Below, piece by piece: positions 7,798 through 15,765 of a stretch of 21,309 bases of DNA. The notes beneath the pieces were generated by a model. It saw nothing but the letters and a program-made list of their open reading frames with translations. It searched no databases and was not told where the DNA came from. How positions within the stretch are numbered: position 1 is the stretch's first letter; every line of letters starts with the position of its first letter. The stretch spans positions 1 to 21,309 of the forward strand of contig JAPSIP010000001.1 in assembly GCA_031178645.1 (NCBI GenBank), read 5' to 3'. Source of the DNA: Paracoccus sp. (in: a-proteobacteria) (GTDB lineage: Bacteria > Pseudomonadota > Alphaproteobacteria > Rhodobacterales > Rhodobacteraceae). The translations under genes were made by a program, and so were the position numbers.

Positions 7798-8571
7798 ATG
7801 CGCAATACCCTTGCCGCGCTGTTCCTTTTCGCCCTGGCCCTTCCCGCCTTTGCCCAGGATCAGGTGCGCATCGGCGTCGAAGGCAATTATCCGCCCTTCA
7901 GCCAGGTGTCCCCCGACGGAACGCTTTTGGGCTTTGACATCGACATCGCCAATGCCGTCTGCGCGCAGATGCAGGCGGAATGCACGCTGGTGCAGCAGGA
8001 ATGGGACGGGATGATCCCCGCCCTTGCGGCCAACAAGTTCGACATGATCGTGGCGTCGATGACGATCACCGACGAACGCAAGAAAGTGGTCGATTTTTCC
8101 GATCCCTATTACGACGTTCCCTCGCGCTTCATCGCGGCCGAGGGCGCCTTCGGAGGCTACAGCCCCGAGGAACTGGCCGGCAAGACGATCATCGTGCTGC
8201 GCAACAGCCCCCGCGCCCAGTACCTGGAAGCGACCTATCCCGACAGCCGCATCCTGGCGGTGGACAAGGAACCCGCGGTCTATCTGGAACTGGCGGCCGG
8301 GCGCGGCGACATCGCCTTCGGATCCTCGGTCGTCTCGGCCGAGGCCTTCCTGAAGCAGCCCGAGGGCGAGGGCTTTGCCCAGGTGGGCGACACGCTGACC
8401 CTGACCGACAGCGTGGATGGCGGCGTGGGCATTGCCATGCGCAAGGGCGACGAGGCGCTGAAGACCCGCGTGAACGAGGCCCTGGCCGCGATCATGGAAG
8501 ACGGCAGCTATGCCCGGATGGCCGCGCAGTATTTCGACTTCGACATCACCCCGCCCCACGCCCGCAAGTGA
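7798..8571 (+). CDS. Amino-acid ABC transporter substrate-binding protein (family 3, AotJ/HisJ-like)
   Basis: A periplasmic polar-amino-acid binding protein of 257 residues. The signal peptide covers residues 1-19 with cleavage after AFA. Family 3 motifs follow in order: VRIGVEGNYPPFS, GFDIDIANAVC, WDGMIPALAANKFDMIVASM, TDERKKVVDFSDPYY, and GVGIAMRKGDEALKTRVNEAL near the C-terminus. The ATG at 7798 has AGGAGA at proper spacing; the longer upstream frame crosses the operator and is rejected. The 'WDGMIPALAANKFD' and 'DFSDPYY' sequences are those of the lysine/arginine/ornithine/histidine binding-protein group. Together with the gene order and the arginase/ornithine cyclodeaminase neighbours, this makes arginine or ornithine the best substrate guess. 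That is inference. Confidence 0.93.
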   Translation: MRNTLAALFLFALALPAFAQDQVRIGVEGNYPPFSQVSPDGTLLGFDIDIANAVCAQMQAECTLVQQEWDGMIPALAANKFDMIVASMTITDERKKVVDFSDPYYDVPSRFIAAEGAFGGYSPEELAGKTIIVLRNSPRAQYLEATYPDSRILAVDKEPAVYLELAAGRGDIAFGSSVVSAEAFLKQPEGEGFAQVGDTLTLTDSVDGGVGIAMRKGDEALKTRVNEALAAIMEDGSYARMAAQYFDFDITPPHARK

Positions 8572-8576
8572 CCTGA

Positions 8577-8600
8577 GGCGCCCCCGGCTGCGGGGGCGTC
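8577..8600 (+). terminator. Intercistronic GC hairpin after the binding-protein gene
   Basis: A perfect 8-bp stem CGCCCCCG/CGGGGGCG (8579-8586 with 8591-8598) closes a GCTG tetraloop and extends by one wobble and one G-C pair. It lies 7 nt after the stop codon and lacks a U-tract. The position matches hairpins that let binding proteins be expressed above their permeases. Confidence 0.55.
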
Positions 8601-8622
8601 CGATCCGAAGGGAAAACAACCG

Positions 8623-9312
8623 ATGTTCCACGGCTATCTGCCGATGATCCTGGACGGGCTGCGGGTGACGCTGTCGGTGGCGGTGGTGTCGCTTGCGGTG
8701 GCCTGCGTCTTCGGCCTTATGGGTGCAAGCGCCAAGCTGTCCCATTCGCCCGTCCTGCGCGGGCTGGCCGGGCTCTACACCACTGTCATCCGAGCGCTGC
8801 CCGACCTGCTTCTGATGCTGATCGTCTTTTATGGCGGGCAGATCCTGCTGAACCGCGTGGCGACCGCGCAGGGCTGGGGCTACATGGACGTGAACGCCTT
8901 CGCGGCGGGCACGATCACCCTGGGCTTCGTCTTCGGCGCCTATCTGACCGAAACCTTCCGGGGCGCGATCCTGGCCATCCCGCGCGGCCAGATCGAGGCA
9001 GGGCACGCGATGGGCCTGTCGCGCGGCCAGGTGATGCGCGACATCGTCATTCCGCAGATGATCCGCCACGCCATCCCCGGCTTTACCAACAACTGGCTGG
9101 TGATGCTGAAGGCCACGGCGCTTGTGTCGATCATCGGGCTGGACGACATGGTCCACCGCGCGTCCCTGGCATCCGCCGCGACGCGGGAACCCTTCACCTT
9201 CTATGCGCTGATCGGGGCGATCTACCTGGCGGTCACGACCGTCTCGATCCTGCTGCTTGGCGCGCTGAACCGGCGCATGTCGCGCGGGATCCGGTCGGAG
9301 GTCAGGGCATGA
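8623..9312 (+). CDS. Amino-acid ABC transporter permease (AotQ/HisQ-like)
   Basis: A 229-residue inner-membrane permease of the HisMQ family with about five hydrophobic helices. The cytoplasmic EAA loop is clear: QIEAGHAMGLSRGQVMRDIVIPQ (about residues 125-147), where it contacts the ATPase. The N-terminal MILDGLRVTLSVAVVSLAVA and the VIRALPDLLLMLIVFYGG segments are family-typical. AAGGG precedes the ATG at 8623. The 3' end overlaps the next permease by 4 bp (ATGA), so translation is coupled. This is the second gene of the five-gene transporter operon. Confidence 0.93.
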   Translation: MFHGYLPMILDGLRVTLSVAVVSLAVACVFGLMGASAKLSHSPVLRGLAGLYTTVIRALPDLLLMLIVFYGGQILLNRVATAQGWGYMDVNAFAAGTITLGFVFGAYLTETFRGAILAIPRGQIEAGHAMGLSRGQVMRDIVIPQMIRHAIPGFTNNWLVMLKATALVSIIGLDDMVHRASLASAATREPFTFYALIGAIYLAVTTVSILLLGALNRRMSRGIRSEVRA

Positions 9313-10046
9313 TCGACTGGGCCATCGTGCGCGAGATGCTGCCCGCCTTCTGGCACGGGCTTCAGATGACGCTGCTGTTGCTGGTGACTTCGGCCGTGGC
9401 AGGGCTGGTGCTGTCGGTGCCGCTTTCGGTGGCGCGGTCTGCGCGCAGCCCCTGGGCCCGCTGGCCGGTCTTCGGCTTTACCTTCGTGATCCGGGGGACG
9501 CCGCTTCTGGTGCAACTGTTCATCCTGTATTACGGGCTGCCGCAATTCGGGGTGATCCGCAACAGCGCCCTGTGGCCGCTGCTTCGCGACCCGTGGTTCT
9601 GCGCTTGGGCAGCCTTCACGCTGAACACCACGGCCTACACGACCGAGATCTTCGCAGGCGCCATCCGCACCACCCCCGCCGGAGAGATCGAGGCCGCGCG
9701 GGCGATGGGCCTGACCCGCGCCCAGGTCTTTCGCGACGTGTTCTGGCCCGGCGCCTGGCGCCGCGCCTTGCCCCAATACGGCAACGAGATCATCCAGCTG
9801 ATGCACGCCACCGCCCTGGCCAGCACCGTCACCATCGTCGAGATCCTGCGCGTCGGCCGCGATGTCTACACCAACTACCTGAAGATCCCCGAAAGCTTCG
9901 GCATGGCGGCGGTCTTCTATCTGGCGCTGACCCTTGTCCTGGCCGGGTTGTTCCGGCTTCTGGAACGCCATTTCCTGCGCCATCTCGATCCACGCGCAAG
10001 CGCGACCCCCATGCCCGAACCCGTGAAAGCCTCTGCCCATGCGTGA
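9309..10046 (+). CDS. Amino-acid ABC transporter permease (AotM/HisM-like)
   Basis: A 245-residue inner-membrane permease forming the heterodimer partner of the preceding gene. The family segments FVIRGTPLLVQLFILYYGLPQFG and the EAA loop EIEAARAMGLTRAQVFRDVFWP are present. It also has the downstream helix IIQLMHATALASTVTIVEILRVGRD. HisM-type permeases carry the longer periplasmic loop seen here (NSALWPLLRDPWFCAWAAF). It overlaps the upstream permease by 4 bp and the downstream AstE-like gene by 8 bp, which indicates a tightly coupled operon. Confidence 0.93.
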   Translation: MIDWAIVREMLPAFWHGLQMTLLLLVTSAVAGLVLSVPLSVARSARSPWARWPVFGFTFVIRGTPLLVQLFILYYGLPQFGVIRNSALWPLLRDPWFCAWAAFTLNTTAYTTEIFAGAIRTTPAGEIEAARAMGLTRAQVFRDVFWPGAWRRALPQYGNEIIQLMHATALASTVTIVEILRVGRDVYTNYLKIPESFGMAAVFYLALTLVLAGLFRLLERHFLRHLDPRASATPMPEPVKASAHA

Positions 10047-11151
10047 ACGCTGCTTTTCCCTGCCCGGACGCGGTCCCGGCACCCGCCACCAGGTCCTGAC
10101 CCTGTCCTTTGGCGATCCCGACGCGCGGCCGCATGTCCATGTCCAGGGCGGGCTTCATGCCGACGAAGGCCCCGGCATGATGGTCGCCCGGCTGCTGGCG
10201 GACCTGCTGGCGCAGGCCGAGGCGGAGGGACGGCTGCGGGGCCATGTGACCGTGGTGCCCTTTGCAAATCCGCTGGGGCTGGGGCAGGTGCTTCACGGCG
10301 ATCATTCGGGGCGGTTCGATCTTTACGACGGGCGGAACTTCAACCGCGACTATCCCGACCTGTCCGATGACGCCGCAGCCCGGCTGAAAGGCAGCCTGAC
10401 GGATGACCCGCAGCGCAATGTGGCCCTGGTGCGCGGCGCCTTGCGCGCGGCCTTGCGGGAACGCCGGCCCGTAGGGCCGGCTGAGGCGCTGCGCCATCAC
10501 CTGATGGGCCTGGCCCTGGATGCCGACGTGGTGCTGGATCTCCATTGCGACGGAGAGGCCGAGATGCATCTTTACACCCAGCCCGCCGCCTGGGACCGGC
10601 TGGCCCCCCTGGCGACCCTGACCGGCTGCCGGGCGGTGCTGCTGGCCGAGGTTTCGGGCGGCCATCCCTTTGACGAGGCCTTGTCCGGTCCCTGGACCGC
10701 AATTGCCGCGCGCTTTCCCGACCGCCCGATCCCCCTGGGCTGCGCCAGCACCACCGTCGAATTGCGCGGACGGTCCGATGTCTGCCGGACCCTGGGGATG
10801 CGCGATGCCCAAGCGATCATGGATTACCTGACGCATCTGGGCGTCCTGTCGGGCAGCGTCGATCTGCCCCCCGCCGCCTGCAGCCCCACGCCCCTTGCGG
10901 GATCCGAGGCGCTGACCGCGCCTGCCGCGGGGCTGATATCCTATGCGGTGCCACTGGGAAGCCTGGTGCAGGCGGGCCAGACCGTGGCCGAGATCACCGA
11001 CCTGGAAACCGGCCAGGCGATCCCCGTCCGCGCCAGCACCACGGGCGTCTTTTATGCCCGCCCCGCCACCCGCATCGCAGAGGCCGGAAAACGCCTGGGC
11101 AAGATTGCCGGCGACCGGCCCTTCCGCGATGGCCCGCTGCTCAGCCCCTGA
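10039..11151 (+). CDS. Succinylglutamate desuccinylase/aspartoacylase family protein (AotO-like)
   Basis: A 370-residue cytoplasmic protein of the AstE/AspA branch of the M14 zinc carboxypeptidase fold. Metal-binding motif GGLHADE supplies His40 and Glu43, and LDLHCDGE supplies the third ligand, His169. FNRDYPDLS (about 101-109) matches the substrate-binding N-R pair. The C-terminal part (about 280-350) forms a small beta-rich domain ([28 protein letters not shown]) similar to biotinyl/lipoyl-like folds found at the end of these proteins. The position, fourth in a binding protein, permease, permease, X, ATPase operon, and the length match AotO of the Pseudomonas arginine/ornithine operon, whose enzyme activity is not established. 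It could remove an acyl group from an imported N-acyl amino acid. That is an inference. Confidence 0.9.
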   Translation: MRERCFSLPGRGPGTRHQVLTLSFGDPDARPHVHVQGGLHADEGPGMMVARLLADLLAQAEAEGRLRGHVTVVPFANPLGLGQVLHGDHSGRFDLYDGRNFNRDYPDLSDDAAARLKGSLTDDPQRNVALVRGALRAALRERRPVGPAEALRHHLMGLALDADVVLDLHCDGEAEMHLYTQPAAWDRLAPLATLTGCRAVLLAEVSGGHPFDEALSGPWTAIAARFPDRPIPLGCASTTVELRGRSDVCRTLGMRDAQAIMDYLTHLGVLSGSVDLPPAACSPTPLAGSEALTAPAAGLISYAVPLGSLVQAGQTVAEITDLETGQAIPVRASTTGVFYARPATRIAEAGKRLGKIAGDRPFRDGPLLSP

Positions 11152-11161
11152 GGGATCTGCC

Positions 11162-11926
<765 letters not shown>

Positions 11927-11929
11927 GCA

Positions 11930-11972
11930 CCGGGCTGCCGTCAGGGGGCGGCCCGGTCATGGCAGTCCTGCC
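11930..11972. terminator. Hairpin pair between convergent genes
   Basis: A 10-bp stem (11930-11939 with 11947-11956, one G-U pair, 7-nt loop) is followed by a second small stem GGCAG/CTGCC (11961-11965 with 11968-11972). They fill the 60-bp gap between the transporter operon and the convergent ornithine cyclodeaminase gene, so they probably end transcription from both sides. No long U-tract is visible. Confidence 0.6.
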
Positions 11973-11986
11973 AAACCGGGCCGGGA

Positions 11987-13045
11987 TCAGGCCGCGCCGA
12001 CGGCCTCGGCCCGGCAGATCATCCCGAACAGGTCGCGGGGATCGTCGGGATCGGCGATCATGTCCAGGTCCTGGAAAAAGCCCGTGCCGCGCAGGCGCGT
12101 GTGGATATGGCGCAGCGCGCTGAAATCCTCGATGGCAAAGCCCACGCTGTCGAACAGCGTCACCTGGGACGGGCCGGTCCGGCCCGGCGCCTGGCCCGCG
12201 ATGACCTGCCACAATTCGGTCACGGGATGGTCGGGGTCCAGTTGCTGGATTTCGCCCTCGATCCGGGTCTGGGGCGGGTATTCGACAAAGATCCCGGCGC
12301 GGTGCAGGATGGCGGGGGCCAGTTCCGTCTTGCCGGGGCAGTCGCCGCCCACCGCGTTGATATGGACCCCGCCGCCGACCATGTTGTCGGTCAGGATCGT
12401 CGCATATTGCTTGTCCGCCGTGCAGGTCGTGATGATCTGCGCGCCCAGGATCGCCTCCTCGGCGGTGTTGCAGCACACCACCCGCAGGCCGCGCCCGGCA
12501 AGGTTAGCCGCGCATTTGCGGGTGGCGGCAGGGTCGATGTCGTAAAGGCGCACCTCCTCGATCCCGCAGACGGCCTTCATGGCAAGGGCCTGGAACTCGG
12601 CCTGGGCGCCATTGCCGATCATCGCCATGGTGCGGGCATCGCGCGGGGCCAGCCATTTCGCGGCCATCGCGCTTGTCGCCGCCGTGCGCAGCGCCGTCAG
12701 GATGGTCATTTCCGACAGCATCACCGGATAGCCCGTCGCCACGTCGGCCAGGACGCCGAAGGCCGTCACGGTCTGCAGGCCGCGCCGCATGTTGCCCGGA
12801 TGGCCGTTCACGTATTTGAAGCCGTATTGCTGCCCGTCCGAGGTGGGCATCAGCTCGATCACGCCGATATCGGAATGGCTGGCGACGCGAGGGGTCTTGT
12901 CGAACTGGGGCCAGCGGCGGAAATCGGCCTCGATCGCATCCGTCAGCTCGACCATCATCCGTTCGATCCCGACATGCAGGACCAAGCGCATCATGTGATC
13001 GACGCTAACAAAGGGAACAAGCGCCTGGCGCGAGGGCGGGGTCAT
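11987..13045 (-). CDS. ocd: Ornithine cyclodeaminase
   Basis: A cytoplasmic NAD-dependent enzyme converting L-ornithine to L-proline and ammonia, 352 residues and full length. Family features are present in order. KYVNGHPGN and RRGLQTVTAFGVLADVATGYPV are in the substrate domain. LTALRTAATSAMAAKWLAPRDA follows, then the dinucleotide-binding segment AMIGNGAQAEFQALA with VRLYDIDP. INAVGGDCPGKTEL is also present and is diagnostic for true ornithine cyclodeaminases rather than mu-crystallin relatives. The start at 13045 is chosen because AAGGAG ends 6 nt upstream; the ATG at 13051 abuts that ribosome-binding site. It follows the arginase gene by 11 bp on the same strand, so one transcript converts arginine via ornithine to proline. 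Confidence 0.94.
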   Translation of the reverse strand: MTPPSRQALVPFVSVDHMMRLVLHVGIERMMVELTDAIEADFRRWPQFDKTPRVASHSDIGVIELMPTSDGQQYGFKYVNGHPGNMRRGLQTVTAFGVLADVATGYPVMLSEMTILTALRTAATSAMAAKWLAPRDARTMAMIGNGAQAEFQALAMKAVCGIEEVRLYDIDPAATRKCAANLAGRGLRVVCCNTAEEAILGAQIITTCTADKQYATILTDNMVGGGVHINAVGGDCPGKTELAPAILHRAGIFVEYPPQTRIEGEIQQLDPDHPVTELWQVIAGQAPGRTGPSQVTLFDSVGFAIEDFSALRHIHTRLRGTGFFQDLDMIADPDDPRDLFGMICRAEAVGAA

Positions 13046-13056
13046 GGGCATCTCCT

Positions 13057-13986
13057 TCAGGTGAATGAGCGTGTGGGGCGGTCGAAGACCTTGCGGCCCA
13101 TCAGGCTGCCCGTCAGGTCGACCATCAGCTTTGCGGTGCGGCCGCGGTTGTCCAGGAACGGGTTCAGCTCGACCAGGTCCAGCGAGGTCATCAGCCCCGT
13201 CTCGTGGATCAGTTCGCAGGCCAGATGCGCTTCGCGGAAGGTGGCGCCGCCGGGAACGGTGGTGCCCACGGCGGGGGCGATGCTTGGGTCCAGGAAATCC
13301 ACGTCCAAGCTGACATGCAGCTTGCCCTGCGCCGCGCGCACCCGGTCCAGGAACGCGCCAAGGGGGGCGGTGATGCCCTGTTCGTCCAGCACGCGCATGT
13401 CGTTGACCGCAATGTCGCTGTCCTTCAGGGCGCGATGCTCGGCCGGATCGACGCTGCGAATGCCGAACAGGCAGATGCGCTCCGCCGGGATCGGCGCGGG
13501 GAAAGGCCCAAAGGCGTCAAAGCCCGGCCGGCCCGCCGCATAGGCCACCGGCGTGCCGTGCAGGTTCCCCGTTGTCGTGCTGAGGGGCGTGTGGAAATCG
13601 CTATGCGCGTCCATCCACAACAGGAACAGCGGGCGGCCTTGGGCGGCGGCATCCTCGGCCGCGCCGGCCACGGATCCAAGCGCCAGCGAATGATCCCCGC
13701 CCAGCACGACGGGCATCCCGCCCTGGCGCAAGGCGTCGCGCACCGCGTCGCGGATCAGCCCGGTCCAGGCAACCGTGGCGGCAAGCTGGTCCACCGCGCC
13801 GTTCGCGCAATGCCGCTGCGGCAGCACCTGGGGCAGCGCAAGGTCGCCCGTGTCTGCGACGGCCAGGCCCAGACCCTCGAGAAGCGGCCGCAGTCCCGCC
13901 ACGCGATAGGCTGCCGGCCCCATCAGGCATCCCGGCTGCCGTTGGCCGCTGTCGACGGGCGCGCCGATCAGAATGGGTCGTGTCAT
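13057..13986 (-). CDS. rocF: Arginase
   Basis: A 309-residue cytoplasmic manganese enzyme that hydrolyses L-arginine to L-ornithine and urea. The binuclear metal motifs are intact: GGDHS (His99), WMDAHSDFH (Asp126, His128, Asp130) and SLDVDFLDP with two Asp ligands. GNLHGTPVA and DLVELNPFLD are also typical. The start at 13986 (MTRPILIG) has GAGG a few bases upstream; the open frame upstream to 14067 is in the divergent control region and is rejected. It is transcribed ahead of ornithine cyclodeaminase and divergent from an Lrp-type regulator, so amino-acid-responsive control is likely. The sequence has arginase features such as the N-terminal GAPVDSGQ. Agmatinase or formimidoglutamase is less likely. 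Confidence 0.93.
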   Translation of the reverse strand: MTRPILIGAPVDSGQRQPGCLMGPAAYRVAGLRPLLEGLGLAVADTGDLALPQVLPQRHCANGAVDQLAATVAWTGLIRDAVRDALRQGGMPVVLGGDHSLALGSVAGAAEDAAAQGRPLFLLWMDAHSDFHTPLSTTTGNLHGTPVAYAAGRPGFDAFGPFPAPIPAERICLFGIRSVDPAEHRALKDSDIAVNDMRVLDEQGITAPLGAFLDRVRAAQGKLHVSLDVDFLDPSIAPAVGTTVPGGATFREAHLACELIHETGLMTSLDLVELNPFLDNRGRTAKLMVDLTGSLMGRKVFDRPTRSFT

Positions 13987-14015
13987 GGTCACCTCGGGTG
14001 GTTTTGGACAGGATG

Positions 14016-14100
14016 CTGCGCGAAACAGGCAGGTCTCAACTGGACAATCCGCAGCTTCGGCAGGCAAACTGCGCGAAATGGCCAGATGGACCTGCCGAAA
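14016..14100. promoter_or_regulatory. Candidate Lrp-type operator region between arginase and regulator genes
   Basis: CTGCGCGAAA occurs twice (14016-14025 and 14069-14078), 53 bp or about five helical turns apart. A third CGAAA follows 22 bp later (14096-14100). A perfect 9-bp inverted repeat, TTCGGCAGG (14056-14064) and CCTGCCGAA (14091-14099), overlaps the regulator end of the region. Several sites phased on one helix face, overlapping the regulator start, suit an oligomeric Lrp-family protein that regulates itself and the divergent genes. Confidence 0.4.
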
Positions 14101-14537
14101 TGGATGATCTAGATCAACGGCTGATCGCCGAATTGCGCCGGGACGGACGCGCCTCGGTCCAGCATCTGGCGGACCGCCTGGGCGTCACCCGCGCGACCGT
14201 GCGGCTGCGGATGGCGCGCCTGCAGCAGAAGGGAGAGATCCTGGGCTATACGGCCGTGACCCGGGGCGATGTCTCTGATGCGCCGGTGCGCGGCCTTGTG
14301 CTGATCGGGATCGAGGGCCGCGGCGGCGACCGCATCATGGCGCGCCTGTCGGGCATGGCGCAGGTCACCGCCGTTCATTCCACCAACGGCAAATGGGATC
14401 TGGTGGTCGAGATTTCGACGCAATCCCTGGCCGAACTGGACGAGGCCCTGCGCCGCATCCGCAACCTGGAAGGGGTCGTCACCTCCGAAACGAACCTGCT
14501 TCTGGCATCGCGCCGCGCCTCATCGCGATGGAGCTGA
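14100..14537 (+). CDS. Lrp/AsnC family transcriptional regulator
   Basis: A 145-residue regulator. Residues 1-55 form the winged helix-turn-helix (LDQRLIAELRRDGRASVQHLADRLGVTRATVRLRMARLQQKGEILGYTAV). Residues about 60-140 form the ligand-sensing RAM domain (VTAVHSTNGKWDLVVEISTQSLAELDEALRRIRNLEGVVTSETNLLL). The start at 14100 (MDDLDQRL) is set by the conserved N-terminus; the Shine-Dalgarno sequence is weak and the frame upstream lies in the operator region. It is divergent from arginase and ornithine cyclodeaminase, with 113 bp between starts. Regulation of arginine catabolism by an Lrp-type activator is a well-known arrangement, so this is its probable role. The ligand is probably arginine, ornithine or a product. 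Confidence 0.93.
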   Translation: MDDLDQRLIAELRRDGRASVQHLADRLGVTRATVRLRMARLQQKGEILGYTAVTRGDVSDAPVRGLVLIGIEGRGGDRIMARLSGMAQVTAVHSTNGKWDLVVEISTQSLAELDEALRRIRNLEGVVTSETNLLLASRRASSRWS

Positions 14538-14637
14538 CCGCGCTGCGACGCACCAAGACGGCGGCTTGAACTTTCGCGCCGCGGCGGCTTTTCTGCGCCT
14601 TCGGGCCAGGATCGTGCCCGGCGAAAGGAACGGGGAC

Positions 14638-15666
14638 ATGACAGGCCAGGACGATTTCCGCTCGGACACGGTGACGCGGCCGGATGCGGCCATGCGGGCG
14701 GCGATGGCTTCGGCCGAGGTGGGCGATGCGGTCTACGAGGATTGCCCGACCACCCGCAGGCTGGAAGCGATGGCGGCGGAACGCCTGGGGAAGGAGGCGG
14801 CGCTGTTCTTTCCAACCGGAACGCAGTCGAACCTTGCCGCGCTGATGGCCCATTGCGGTCGCGGCGACGAATATCTGGTCGGGCACACGGCCCATACCTT
14901 CCTGTATGAAGGGGGCGGCGCGGCGGTGCTGGGTTCGATCCAGCCCCAGCCATTGCCGAACGAGGCGGACGGGACCATCGCCTTGTCCACCATCGAGGCC
15001 GCGATCAAGCCCGATGATTTCCACCATGCCAGAACCCGGCTTCTGACGCTTGAGAACACGTTCGGCGGCCTGGTGCTTGACCCGGCCTATCTGGACGCGG
15101 CGACCGGGCTGGCGCGGCGCCACGGCCTTGCCACCCATCTGGACGGCGCGCGGCTGATGAATGCGGCGGTGGCCACGGGCTGCGCGCCCGACGCGCTTGT
15201 GCGGGGCTTCGATACCGTGTCCCTGTGCCTGTCCAAGGGTCTGGGCGCGCCCGTCGGATCTGTCCTGGCCGGGCCGGCGGAGGTGATCGCCTCGGCCCGC
15301 AGGCTGCGCAAGATGCTGGGCGGCGGGATGCGGCAGACGGGCATCCTGGCCGCCGCGGCGATCCATGCGCTTGACCATAATGTCGCGCGGCTGGCGGATG
15401 ACCATGCCCTTGCGGCGCGTCTTGCGGATGTGCTTGCGGCCTTTCCCGAACTGGGCTCGGGTCCGGCGCGGACCAACATGGTCTTCATGACCCCCAGCGG
15501 CACGGATGTCGGCGCCTTCCGGCAGTTCCTGGCGGACCGGGGCATTGTCGTGGGCGGGCGCTATGGCAGCCTGCGGTGGGTGACGCATCTTGATGTCGAT
15601 GACGCCGCGGTCGATCGGCTTCAGGCGGCCTGCGAGGCCTATTTCTCGCGCGTCCGGCACAGCTAG
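14638..15666 (+). CDS. ltaE: Low-specificity L-threonine aldolase
   Basis: A 342-residue PLP-dependent aldolase that cleaves L-threonine or allo-threonine to glycine and acetaldehyde in the cytoplasm. Family features: FRSDTVTRP (7-15), GDAVYEDCPTTRRLE, FFPTGTQSN (58-65), GHTAHTFLYEGGG, LENTFGG, HLDGARLMNA (Asp169 and Arg172 contact the cofactor) and CLSKGLGAPVGS with the Schiff-base lysine at 200. The ATG at 14638 lies in a purine-rich AAGGAACGGGG context; an in-frame TTG at 14566 would add residues not found at the start of the family and is rejected. It sits 100 bp after the Lrp-type regulator on the same strand and could share its transcript. It ends at a strong hairpin. Confidence 0.95.
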   Translation: MTGQDDFRSDTVTRPDAAMRAAMASAEVGDAVYEDCPTTRRLEAMAAERLGKEAALFFPTGTQSNLAALMAHCGRGDEYLVGHTAHTFLYEGGGAAVLGSIQPQPLPNEADGTIALSTIEAAIKPDDFHHARTRLLTLENTFGGLVLDPAYLDAATGLARRHGLATHLDGARLMNAAVATGCAPDALVRGFDTVSLCLSKGLGAPVGSVLAGPAEVIASARRLRKMLGGGMRQTGILAAAAIHALDHNVARLADDHALAARLADVLAAFPELGSGPARTNMVFMTPSGTDVGAFRQFLADRGIVVGGRYGSLRWVTHLDVDDAAVDRLQAACEAYFSRVRHS

Positions 15667-15668
15667 GT

Positions 15669-15723
15669 TTCCGGCCGCTTTGGCCCCGAACCTTGCCCCG
15701 CGAAAAGGCCAAGGCGGCTGGAA
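15669..15723 (+). terminator. Long-stem terminator after threonine aldolase
   Basis: A 17-bp stem with two G-U pairs (15669-15685 with 15707-15723) and a 21-nt loop starts 3 bp after the stop codon. No U-tract follows. The 3' arm overlaps the GGAAC -35 box of the next gene, so read-through control and promoter lie on the same bases. Confidence 0.6.
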
Positions 15724-15744
15724 CACCCGGCGCTTTGGCCGGTT
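15720..15744 (+). promoter_or_regulatory. EcfG-type promoter candidate for the SIR2-like gene
   Basis: GGAAC (15720-15724), exactly 16 bp, then GGTT (15741-15744). The predicted transcription start near 15751 leaves a leader of about 15-27 nt depending on which ATG is used. Confidence 0.45.
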
Positions 15745-15765
15745 TCGCAGATCCTGCGGCGGAAG

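Noticed and set aside
7765..9156. 463-codon minus-strand open frame opposite the binding protein and first permease
   Set aside because: It is antisense to two well-supported transporter genes, is His/Gly/Gln-rich and has no recognisable domain.
9222..10082. Minus-strand open frame opposite the second permease
   Set aside because: Shadow of a HisM-type permease with conserved EAA loop; the composition is not protein-like.
12101..14112. Long plus-strand open frames opposite ornithine cyclodeaminase and arginase
   Set aside because: Both minus-strand enzymes carry complete catalytic motifs; the plus-strand translations do not resemble any family.
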